Below are positions 24,634-35,400 of a stretch of 64,000 nt of DNA, one piece after another. A program made the position numbers and the translations under genes. Under the pieces are notes generated by a model, which saw nothing but the letters and a program-made list of their open reading frames with translations, was not told where the DNA came from and searched no databases. The DNA is from Xestospongia bergquistia (lineage: Eukaryota > Porifera > Demospongiae > Haplosclerida > Petrosiidae): contig OZ014413.1 in NCBI GenBank assembly GCA_963965975.1, positions 2,862,001 to 2,926,000 on the forward strand. Reading direction: 5' to 3'. Each line of letters begins with the position of its first letter. The first letter of the stretch is position 1.

Positions 24634-25340
24634 ATGGCTGATTCCAATCGTGCTAACCTAGAAGAATGCAATAAACTGACGAACTATACTTATGCTAACT
24701 CAAAGAATGCAGTAAAATGTGAAAAAAGGCTGTTGACCTTCAGTAACATGTTACTTTTTGAAAAGAGAGCTGAGAAGTATAGCAGAGAGAGATGATTTTG
24801 ATCAATTAGATGAAGTTTACCTCTATATTGTGGAAAAAAGATATTCTAAAGAATGCACTGCTACTAGAAAAAGACAAATAAGAAAAAAAGCAGAGAAGTT
24901 TGTTGTAAATGATGGTGAATTGTTTTATTTATCAAGGAAAGATAAGCAGGTTAGTTGTATTATTTTTTGTTAAAATTGTTACCAATACATTTACTATTTA
25001 ACAGATGGTGAAATATTTACAGAACAGAGCAGAACAGATTAGAGTGGCTAATGGTTGCCATATTGATGTCACATCTGGGCACTTAGGAATTGCTAAAACA
25101 GTTGCGAGAATAAAGGAGAGATTTATGTGGAAGGGAGTTATAAAAGATGTAAAAGAAATGGTGAGTTAAGGAACACAAACAAAATTGTTTTTAGCTACTA
25201 ACACTATAGATTGCAACTTGTGACATTTTCCAAAGAGTAGCCTCTGACATCAATTATATCCAATTCCAGTTCATTCTCCATGCATGAATCCATGTTGGTA
25301 TTGACTTCATTGGACCCATAAACCTAGCCTCAAAGAATGG
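24634..25340 (+). pseudogene. Integrase-like transposase remnant of the Ginger-type element
   Basis: It starts with ATG at 24634 and shifts frame before 24790. The segment with KRQIRKKAEKF and DGELFYL resembles the N-terminal region of Gypsy and Ginger integrases. An intron at 24950-25004 (GT-AG) leads to the H2C2 zinc region (HLGIAKTVARIKERF, about 25078-25122). A second GT-AG intron at 25161-25209 leads to TCDIFQRVASD and GIDFIGP, the start of the DDE core. The rest of the core is missing or broken by stops. Confidence 0.75.
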
Positions 25341-25479
25341 CAATAGATACATTCTACTGCTCTAATTGAGAGTCTTAAAAGACAAATATCTGCTATTTTG
25401 TATCTTCCAATACAAAAGAAAGAAGTCACTCTCAAGTATGAACATTTGCACAGTTACTTATTATTAATTTTGTTGTTTA

Positions 25480-25864
25480 CTTATGTAGGTACTGTCATTG
25501 TCAATCGCAAGCTGGATCAGCTGATTGTGGGCTTTTTCTCTTGCATTTATCTCAATTCTAGCCAAGGAGATGATCCTAGTAGATACATCTTTGACCAAAC
25601 GAAAATGAGAAGTCATTTACATTTATGTCTGACTGAAGGCAGATTTAAAGACATTCCAACTAGAAGGATTGGAAGAAAAATCACTAAAGCCTCGGCTACA
25701 TTTATATATTCCATATACTGTTTGTGCAGAATGCCTTAAATAAGAGAAATGATCAAATGTGATGCATACAAAAAGTGGTATCATATAGATTTATGTGTGA
25801 ATGTACCAGATGTAGTGCGTGACAATAAAGCTGCACGTTGGTATTGCAACAGTTGCAACCCTTA
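25480..25864 (+). pseudogene. Ulp1-protease-like and PHD-like C-terminal remnant
   Basis: The catalytic-Cys motif of C48 (Ulp1) peptidases is visible as QSQAGSADCGLF, with DCGLF at 25523-25537. The following DDPSRYIFDQTKMRSHL is in another frame and is typical of the same transposon-borne family. A Cys/His cluster from about 25720 (CLCRMP, then MIKCDAYKKWYH, then WYCNSCNP) fits a PHD-type finger. It is broken by a TAA at 25737-25739. The final stop is at 25862-25864. Confidence 0.7.
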
Positions 25865-26019
25865 ATTTTTTGTCCTAGTTATTTTTAAATAGTTTCTGTA
25901 GACTTTATTTTCTTTGTTATTTTTGTAATAGTTGTGTGTTACTACTTTAGACAAAATGTATTCAGAATATCTTCTTAACTTAAGAAAAATTTACATTGTT
26001 CGACTACAATAGTTATCTT

Positions 26020-26290
26020 GAGAGATTTTATCCTAGGATAAAAAGTATTATGAGAAATTTTATCTTAGGATAAAAATATCTTGAGAAATTTTATCCTAGG
26101 ATAAAAAATATCTTGAGAAATTTATCCTAGGATAAAAAATTGGCATTAAGCTATTTATGCCCTAGGATAATTTTTTTGTCAGTAGGATAAAAATTTTCTG
26201 ATATTTCTTGTCCTAGGATAAAAATTATTTGATAAATTTTATCCCATAGGATAAAATATAACAGCTAATTTTTATCCTAGGACAAATTTT
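26020..26290. repeat. Array of CCTAGG-centred palindromes at the right end of the Ginger-type element
   Basis: About eight copies of a palindrome related to TTTTATCCTAGGATAAAA recur every 25-50 bp (near 26028, 26064, 26091, 26121, 26155, 26206, 26236, 26270). One related copy (GTCCTAGGAC) lies near the left end at 24556. Such subterminal arrays often bind transposase; that role is inference. Confidence 0.85.
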
Positions 26291-26315
26291 CAGTAGGACA
26301 AAATTTCTATGACAG

Positions 26316-26560
26316 AGTCTTAACGTTTAGTTATGAATATTTACCAAAATGTAGTTGATAAGACATTTTTCTTGTTAATGCAGGGAGCTCTTGCAAGGTA
26401 ATTCTGTAATTCTTGAGCAAGAAGTCAACATGTTTTTAAAGACTGTTGCAGCTACGTATATATTCATGATAAATACATTATGATTCTTTTAAATAACAGA
26501 CTCATAAATCTATATAAGTGCCTATATAAGTGCCTACTTGCCATCATCGAGTTTTTCACA
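26316..26560 (-). promoter_or_regulatory. Stray copy of the SRCR-gene upstream block
   Basis: It aligns with the promoter blocks of G1 (24312-24500) and G2 (36429-36598) and continues into the sequence that follows the block in G2. No signal exon or CRE-like site remains beside it, because the Ginger-type element abuts it on the left. It is probably a non-functional leftover of a duplicated gene start. Confidence 0.6.
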
Positions 26561-26889
26561 GCTAGTAATACTTGCCATAACGTTAGAAAGTGTTGGCAAA
26601 TCCGAATTGTTCTTTCAAATTCATTTTTTTGTGAATTTTATCTCACCAAAAACATAATTACTATTATTACTTATTAATTGTTCATTACGTTAATACTAAT
26701 TTGAAAATGGTGATAAGTACTATGTCACAAAAATAGAGAAAAGGTAAGTATTAGATAAGTATATTATAATAGTAAGAGTATGGTTAATCCATAACAAAGT
26801 TAAATTTCTAAATTGCCTATATGTTAGTGTGTGTAGCCATACTAGAAACATTTTCAGACAGTTATTTCCAAATCTATTAATATATTTTT

Positions 26890-27640
26890 AAGTTCTTCAG
26901 TCTTTCTGTCTTTTTATTGATCTTAAGGTCCTTCTTCATGCTGGATGATTTTGCTCCTGTTGATAACACTGTAGAGATGTTTTTGTTGATTATTGTCTCT
27001 GGTTTTCTGACAACACTTTTTAATCTATTATGCCACACCTCTAAACAATTGTTAGTCTATGGCCCATCTGTGTTATAGTTATAGAGACATTCCACTCAGC
27101 CTTAGGTAAGTATCCAACAACCCAGACATATTTAAGTCCCAAAATATCATCTTGATATTGTAATTGAAAAACTATTGTTTGTATTTTGTATGTATAATAG
27201 CTGGACATGATAGTAGCACCTCTAAATTGTGTATTTGGAAAAGTTAACTGCACTGCTTGCTTTGTGGCTAGCTCAAAATCAGTAACGACTGTTTGAGGTT
27301 TTGAAGTTAGTTATAGTGCATCAGTCTTCTGTTTAGTTAGGCTCATAGTACTCTCATATGTACTTAGTTTATTTGAAAGGAAGGCATAGACTAAAGGGTG
27401 CTGTTTATCCTACTTGATGCATGTATAATGAATATTTGGTAAAATAATTTAAGACAAGTTTGAAATATACCATCTATTTAAATCATATCTGACACACATA
27501 ATGGTTCAGAATTCTTGTCTGTTCCAAATATTATCAGCTTTCATCTCTATCTTCATCCTTAGACATAAAGAAAGGCTACAAATCCACCTAGGTACAATTA
27601 ACAACCTTTGTTTTAACTGTGTTCTTCCTCCAAGTACTTT
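26890..27640 (-). pseudogene. MULE transposase-like remnant, copy 1
   Basis: Read leftwards, the segment shows the MULE transposase pattern: TCLKLFYQIF near 27455-27430, PLVYAFL, then VTDFELATKQAV near 27285-27250, TFPNTQFRGATI, and after about 30 residues a YLPKAEWNVS-type segment near 27115-27085. Stops and frame changes occur, so it is dead. It lies in a roughly 2-kb block repeated at 36.5-38.4 kb. Confidence 0.7.
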
Positions 27641-28678
27641 GTGCTCTTGTTCATTACTGGAAAAGGTGGAAAAGATGAAAGCTGTCCTGTCAAGGATCCT
27701 TATTTACAGCTGGAGTATTATTAGTATCACCTTATTAATAATTATTATTAAAACTGAGCATTCTTCAATTGATATTGTTCAAAAAAGAGTGGAAAGAAGT
27801 AATGCAAAACATTATAAAGAATGAAAAAAGATGTAGGGATGATGATGCCAAAAATAAAAGAAACAAGGTAGGGATGAACACCACACAATATCTGTACATA
27901 AATAGTCACGCCATTAAAATAAATGAAGAACTGTTAGCTACAACTTGAAAATTAAATATGAATATATGGAACTTTCAGTGGCATATATCTGGATTGAATA
28001 AAAAGTCTAAGTCAATTGATACCATTTGGCTACTTATGTTTAGATTTTGTATGAATCAATGTATTGTTTCTGTTTGGCATTGCCATCCCTACATCTTTTC
28101 GCATTTTTACAATGTCTTTCCTTACATGCATAATTATAATTATAAAATAGATAATCATGTTGTCTTAACTAAGTAATAAGACTCTTATACACATGTTTTT
28201 GTGATTTTTATGTAAAAATTTCAAGCTGCAATCCATATGCTATTAATATGTTGAGTGTGACAGTAGTGGAGTTAGTTAAAACTGGTATTCCTGACTGTCA
28301 TACTAGCTATAGTCTTCCTTTTAAACATAGTGTAATAGTTGATTAAGCATAAAAAAATGCCAGGCATAAAAAAGCAGACACCTTCTCCCAATTTTCAAAT
28401 AACACATGAAAAGCTCTTGAAACTGTAGCAAACACTCCAACTATGTTGTTCATATAATCAGCAGATTACATCATAATTATTTTTAGTAGAAACAGCTGAC
28501 AGATAACTGAGGAAATCATTACTTACAATCAGTCTAATAAAATACTTTCCAAAAACCTTGAAAATTACAATTAGAGCAAAAAGCAATTAAGTCATAAAAA
28601 AACAGAAAAAGATCTAAAGGTATTAAATTAAAATATGTAATAAAATAGCAACAACAATTTTGATGTAGTATAAGTATT
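27641..28678. other. Intergenic stretch right of MULE copy 1 and G2 3' flank
   Basis: 27641-28350 is the continuation of the duplicated block (matches 37740-38370). 28380-28678 is the downstream flank of G2 and aligns with the flank of G4 at 60030-60344. No further gene is supported. Confidence 0.6.
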
Positions 28679-29478
28679 TCACTTTTCAAAAAGGTCAGTG
28701 TAGCTTGGAGGAGGAGGAGTCCTTACTTTTTTTACATCCTCATAGGATTCCTCCACATTATCATAATCAGACCCACCATGAACAGCACCTACAAACTCAT
28801 AAGCTGGATTAAATTGTATATCAGAAGGAGCTTCCCAATTGCCTGTATTGGAGCCATGCTGTCTAGATGCCTGCACAAAGGGATTTTGAGTGGGAAGGGT
28901 TGCAAAAGAGGTCAGTGCCACTGATGTATTGGGTTGTCTGCCTTGATTCATCTCAAGAGTGTTAAATGCATGAGTTTCATATGGATATGGAGGAGCTGAT
29001 GGTTGTGGTGAGTTCAAAAATGGTGGTTGATGTGTCAGATGATCACTTGCTTGCTGTTGATAAGGAGCTGGTTGTTGCTGTGGATAAGGAGCCAAGTATG
29101 GATAAGGCACAACAGCTGGTGCTTCATGTGGTCCAATTCTATTACTACTTTCATTGTAAGGTGGTGGAGGTCTATGATTAGCTTCTGGATAATGTACTGA
29201 TTCTGGTTCATAATCAGGATATTGGTTCTGTCTTTGTGGTATAGTATTCAAAGTGGTATTGGGAAGTGGTCTAGATGGACCTGTTTGAGTTGTTCTTTGA
29301 GTAGTTTCAGTAGATCTAATTGTCTGTAACTCAACTTTTTGGGTGTTGTAACTTCTAACATTTTGTATCTTGCCTTTTTTTCGAATAACAACAATAGTTA
29401 TACAGCAAACAATAGACACAATAATTAGTACCAAAATAGAACCAATTGTACCACCAACTAGCCCAGCTATGTTTGATG
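28679..29478 (-). CDS. G2 terminal exon: transmembrane helix and PPxY tail
   Basis: The exon starts after CTAG and encodes [20 protein letters not shown] and further hydrophobic residues, then RKKGK, a stop-transfer signal. The tail of about 235 residues is rich in Pro, Gln and Asn. It has PPPPYNESS near residue 75 of the tail and ends [12 protein letters not shown] before TGA (28679-28681). Both contain PPxY, the WW-domain ligand. A conserved juxtamembrane stretch NVRSYNTQ is shared with G3 and G4. Confidence 0.93.
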
Positions 29479-32400
29479 CTAGAAAACAACAAGTAATCTT
29501 AACTATGAATAATATAGAGTTATAGCATTACTCTGATAAAGGAACTAATCAATATAATAATACTTATTTACTAATATCATATTTTAGTATTGACTTACAG
29601 GCAGTGGTAGGAAGAGCAGAAGTAATATTGTGACATGTAGTTCTTAATGTTGATACTGGTGACAAACTCCTTGGATTACCTACAAATGTAATGTGACCTC
29701 GTTAGAACATGAAATATGTACAGTTATGTTGTCTTATTTAGGTGTGTCCTCATCCCATAAAAATACATGTGGATACTATAAATATCTTAGACATGTTTTT
29801 TAACTACAAAATGAACTAATGTAAGAGGCATTCATAATCAAAATTATACTTAGCTTGTATTTTGATTATTTTTATTGGAAAGAGTTGACTAGTTTTAATA
29901 ACATGTGTATTTCCAACTTACTACATTGAATTGTCACATCTTCAGAATGACTACATCCTTGATAAGAATTAGTAGGACAACTCTGACATGAACCCAAACA
30001 AGTAAAACTACTACTACAAGCTAAGTTACTCATCCAAATATGTTGAGATGAACTACCAGACCTATAACAAATATAGTAGACTTCCAATATAGTCTATTGT
30101 ACTAAACATACAAAGAAAGATGATTATATCTTGTATAGTTTGAATATCCCAATTGTTTACAGACAACAAGTGCATCATTAGAATCAAATCCATCATTGCA
30201 TATTGTTCCCCATTGTCCATTACAGTAGACCTCAACACGTCCTTCATTAGAATAATTTCCTCCCTGAAGACGTATCATACCAGGGTAAGGATTACTGTTC
30301 CAGATCCTTGTAGAATCTAAATCACAATAAATGTAGATGTTATACTATATTAATACTATTAACACTCACAACAGGACACAGTACCATCATAAGAGTTAGT
30401 TATAGTACATCCACTATCAATGATAGTAGAGTAGGAACATTGTAGGATAGTGAGATAGGTGTTGTTAGTACAGTTGACATCATCCAGTACCATTGGGCTG
30501 TAGTCAGTGCCATAACTGAAATATTTACAAATAATTCATGATTTTTTAAAAGACAGTTTTTATGAGCCTAACCTTGCTAATCCAGATCTAGAGTAACTTG
30601 AAGCTCCAGTACACCCCAACTGATGACAGATGACATCAGCTTCATATTGACTGTAGTAGGTATCATCACAGATATTACCCCATTGTCCATTGATATAGAT
30701 CTGTACTATACCAGAATAATAGGAGGATAAGGTGTATCCATTACGATAAAGACGTGTAGTACCAAAACTAATATGGCTAGAAGAATCTATATCAACATAA
30801 TAACAAAACTGATATTGCTAATGAGGTAATTAAATTCAAGTTCTAAGACAATAAGACATCCAAAAACATATATAACATATAACACAATATAACAGAATTA
30901 CTTACAAATTAATCCAGAACAAGTAGTTTTTGAATTAGATGGCTTTGAATATGAACTGCTATATACTAAAGAATAAAATAATAATAATTAAAAATAATAG
31001 ATTATTTATAAAAAAATTAATTTTTTTAAACATAACATCTTACTACACGTGACAGTGATATCTTCATAGTGAGTACAACTAGTTATTGAAGTTGATGGAC
31101 AGGAATTTCTAGTACCATAGCATGTGTCAGAAGATAAACTAGACATGTATGTACTCCAAATTGGTTGACTGGAAGTACCAGACCTAAATAATAGACAAAT
31201 AACTTCAGATAAGTTGTTAGAGATGTTATTGTGACAGTCACATTGAAGATACTTGACCAATTGTTAAACTTTTTAAAATAACCTTTAATGGTTTTGATGA
31301 TAGTAAAACTGTACAAGGCTAAGTGGTCAACCAGCCTTGAAACTCAATTTGTGAAAAGCATTATGGCAAGGTTCACAGTAGTGTCCAAGTGAAATTAATG
31401 ATTGTTGTATGTGTTGGCAGTGAAGGATGTGGTAAATGTTTGAAATTGTTGCATATAACAATAGAATAAAATGATACAAGTGGACAAATAAACATAACAC
31501 ATGATCCAAAACAATTATACGATTGTAAAACAGAAACAATTTCATTGTAGTAAATAAACTGTTTCATAGTTAAACAATTGCTACAGATTAGTACTTTGAT
31601 TAATAGTACTTACAGACTTAAGTGATCATATCTGTGGTAATAATTATATCCCAGTTGTTTACAGATAGTTTGAGCATCAGTAGAACTAAATCCATTATCA
31701 CATATTGTTCCCCACTGTCCATTACAATAGACCTCAACACGTCCTTCATTAGAATAATTTCCTCCCTGAAGACGTATCATACCAGAGAAAGGATTACTAT
31801 TCCAGATCCTAGTGCTATCTGTAAGAAATGTAGGAATTTATTAAGGTAATATTTATAGACTTACAGCAGTACACAGTAGCATCATAAGAGTTAGTATTAG
31901 TACATCCACTATCAATGTATGTAGAGAATGAACACTGAAATATAGTAAGGTAGTTACTACTATCACAGTTGAGGTCATCCATCTTCATAGACAGAGTATC
32001 AGTCCCATAACTAAACAGAAATGATGTAGACCATGATTATTAGATACTTCTAACCTCACTAATCCAGCTCTAGAGTAACTAGAAGCTCCAGTATATCCCA
32101 ATTGATGACAGATGACATTAGCTTCAGTAAAACTGTAGTAGTAATCATCACAGATATTTCCCCATCCATTGTAATAGACTTTCACAATACCATAGTAATA
32201 GGATGATGAGGTATACCCATTACGGTATAAAGTTATAGCACCATTTTGAGCAACATCAGCTAAAATATAAAAGATTATCATACTCTAATTTCTAACTGAA
32301 AGGATTAGAATATATAGCCAGTACATATGCATGTGTATTGACTATATATGGTAATCCTAGTCAATAAACTTATTAAACAAGCTTATAACAATCTCCTAAC

Positions 32401-35400
32401 ATGATAATATTTTACTTACAAATTAATCCAGAACAAGTAGTTTTTGAATTAGAAGGCTTTGAATATGAACTACTATATACTAAAGAATAAAATAATGAGA
32501 GTAAGTAAACCCTAATATATTGCATTATTTCCAATAAAATTATTTTTTTTTAAAAAATAACTTACTACATGTGACAGTAATATCTTCATTGTGGTTACAA
32601 GTAGTTATTGAAGTTGATGGACAGGAATTTCTAGTACCATAACATGTGTCAAAGGAAGTACTATACATATATGTACTCCAAATTGGTTGACTGGAATTAC
32701 CATATCTGAAATAATGCTAACATTGAAACATCTTTTTGCTCATCAATAACATTACTAACAAGTAATTGAGATGATCATAATTATAGTAATTGTTATATCC
32801 CAGTTGTTTACAAATAGTTCGAGCATCAGTAGAACTAAATCCATCATCACATATTGTTCCCCACTGCCCATTACAGTAGATTTCAACACGCCCTTGATTA
32901 GGATAACTACCTCCCTGAAGACGTATCATACCAGGGAATGGACTACTGTTCCAGATCCTATTGGTATCTGTAACCATAGTGACAAGTATTAAGGAAATAC
33001 TTATACACTTACAGCAGTACACAGTGGCATCATAAGAGCTAGAGTTAACACATCCACTATCAATGGTAGTAGAGAAAGAACACTGAAATATAGTCAGGTA
33101 GCTACTACTGCCACAGTTGAGATCATCCATCTTCATAGATAGATGATCAGTGCCATAGCTAGACATAAAAATGAAACTATGATCAAAACTAGTTAATTCT
33201 AACCTCACTAATCCAGCTCTAGAATAACTATAGGCTCCAGTATATCCCAATTGATGACAGATGACATTAGCTTCAGTAGAACTGTAGTAGTAATCATCAC
33301 AGATATTACCCCATCCATTATTATAATATACCCTCACAATACCATAGTAATAGGATGATGAGGTATACCCATTACGATGTAGAATAATGGCACCATTTCT
33401 AGCAATATCATCTAGATGAAAACAGATTAACATTCTCTAGCTACAAACTAATTACAATGCTTTAGTTGATATACATACTATTACTATTGTCTTTGCAAAC
33501 TAATGGATTAATTATTCAAGCAGAGCTAGAAACTAATTCATAATTTCCAGATACACATATATTATACCTTCAACAATGTACAAGTAGGAAAACTATGTAG
33601 CTTGTAATATAATTGAAATCATAATAATATAGTCATGACTATGTTGTGATAACTTACAAGTTAGTCCAGAACAAGTAGTCTTTGTATTAGATGATTTGGA
33701 ATAAGAAGTGCTGTAAGCTAAGGGAAATATTATGCGTATATTTACATATTTATAGAGTTTTATCTATTAAAACACAAAACATTATTACATAATAGTCAGT
33801 CTAAAAATATATTTTAGATGATGTTAAAGTAGTAAATGTTGTGTTGTGTCTAAAATTGATGATGTCATACAGATTGAAAATATATGCTTGTTATAAATGC
33901 ATCACAGCAATTGTACTAGTGTTGAAAGCATTTAAGTAAACAACAAAGTCATGATTGAACAGGCCCCCAAACTATTAATAAATATAATATTAATTTTATG
34001 TCAATGAGGTAATAACACTACTCTCCATCTTTAAACATTGCAATAATACAAATTAACAGTCATTAGATACTTACTACATTCTACAGTAATATCTTCATAG
34101 TGGTAACAACTAGTCACTGAAGTTGATGGACAGGAATTTCTAGTACCATAACATGTGTCAGAGGAAGAACTAGACATGTATGTACTCCAAATAGGTTGAC
34201 TAGAACTACCAGATCTATTATAGTAATACAATAGCTTATAATCCTGATATATCATTTATAATAATACTTAATAGTATTATACACTAATGTCTGATTAACT
34301 ATTACTTTTTCAATGTCTTTCACTTACAGACTGAGGTGATCATAATTATAGTAACTGTTATATCCCAGTTGTTTACAGATAGTCCAAGCATCAGTAGAAC
34401 CAAATCCATCATCACATATTGTTCCCCAATGTCCATTACAGTAGACTTCCACACGCCCTTGATTAGAATAACTACCTCCCTGAAGACGTATCATACCAGA
34501 GAATGGATTACTGTTCCAGATCCTAGTGGTATCTGTAACAAAAATCATTACTATTAAGTAAATATTGATACTCACAGCAGTACACAGTAGCATCATAAGA
34601 GTTAGTATTAGTACATCCACTATCAATGTATGTAGAGAACGAACACTGAAATATAGTAAGGTAGCTACTACTAGAACAGTTGAGATCATCCATCTTCATA
34701 GATAAAGTGTCAGTGCCATAACTAGATAAAGATAATGTAGAGCTTGATTATTTTATAATTCTAACCTAACTAATCCAGCTCTAGAGTAACTTGATGCTCC
34801 AGTATATCCCAATTGATGACAAATGACATTAGCTTCAGTAGAACTGTAGTGGTAATCATCACAGATATTACCCCATCCATTATTGTAATAGACCCTCACA
34901 ATACCATAGTAATAAGATGATGAGGTATACCCATTACGAGACAGCCTTATAGCACCATTTGTTAAACCTATGTAGTATAATAAAAACATTAAATTTGGTC
35001 TTCCATAGGGATTTTTATAATTTACTCAACCTTAACCACATTGTTTACCTGGTGACTAACTGGAATAGTGCTAAGACATAAACATGAGTATATTTGTGCT
35101 CTTAGTGTAGGAAGTATTACATTAGTCTTTTTAGTTAACATAACATAGTCTTTGAACACTGTTTATGGATTTCATAGTTTCAGTGACCAGTATTCACACA
35201 AATACTTTGTTATTATGTGTACTACTTAGTAAAATATTAACAAACATAGCTTTTAGTACAAGAACAGTTTTAAATTATTGGGTCAAGCCTGAGTGAGGCC
35301 AAAGTAGAGCAGTCTATGGTATATATTTGCTGGTAATGTGTTTATCCCTCCCGTGTTCCAAGATCCTTAATATAAATGACCTTTATTTATTTTTATAAAT

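Larger units (their letters stand above)
24523..26314 (+). mobile_element. Decayed Ginger-type DNA transposon, 1.8 kb
   Basis: The ends are inverted: TGTCACGAAAAAATTTGTCC at left and TGTCATAGAAATTTTGTCC at right (reverse complement), continuing into GTCCTAGGA.AAAA. Inside are remnants of a Gypsy-type integrase, an Ulp1-type protease region and a PHD-like zinc finger, with introns. Ginger1 transposons are known to carry integrase-like transposases with C-terminal Ulp1 or OTU protease domains. No target duplication was recognised: both flanks are promoter-block sequence but from different parts of it. Confidence 0.75.

Noticed and set aside
24523-26314. Element considered as a second Gypsy retrotransposon
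   Set aside because: It has introns, inverted ends and protease and PHD-like domains, with no gag, RT or LTR. A Ginger-type DNA transposon fits better.
27501-27824. 107-codon plus-strand frame
   Set aside because: It lies opposite the MULE remnant and is not kept open in the duplicate at 37.6 kb, so it is a chance frame.
28400-28680. Search for a clear polyadenylation signal after G2
   Set aside because: No AATAAA on the minus strand was found at the place equivalent to that after G4, so none is called.
34030-34989. Each SRCR exon pair as an independent small gene
   Set aside because: Single modules lack a signal peptide and a stop; exon phases join across modules, and G2 gives one continuous 1310-residue product.
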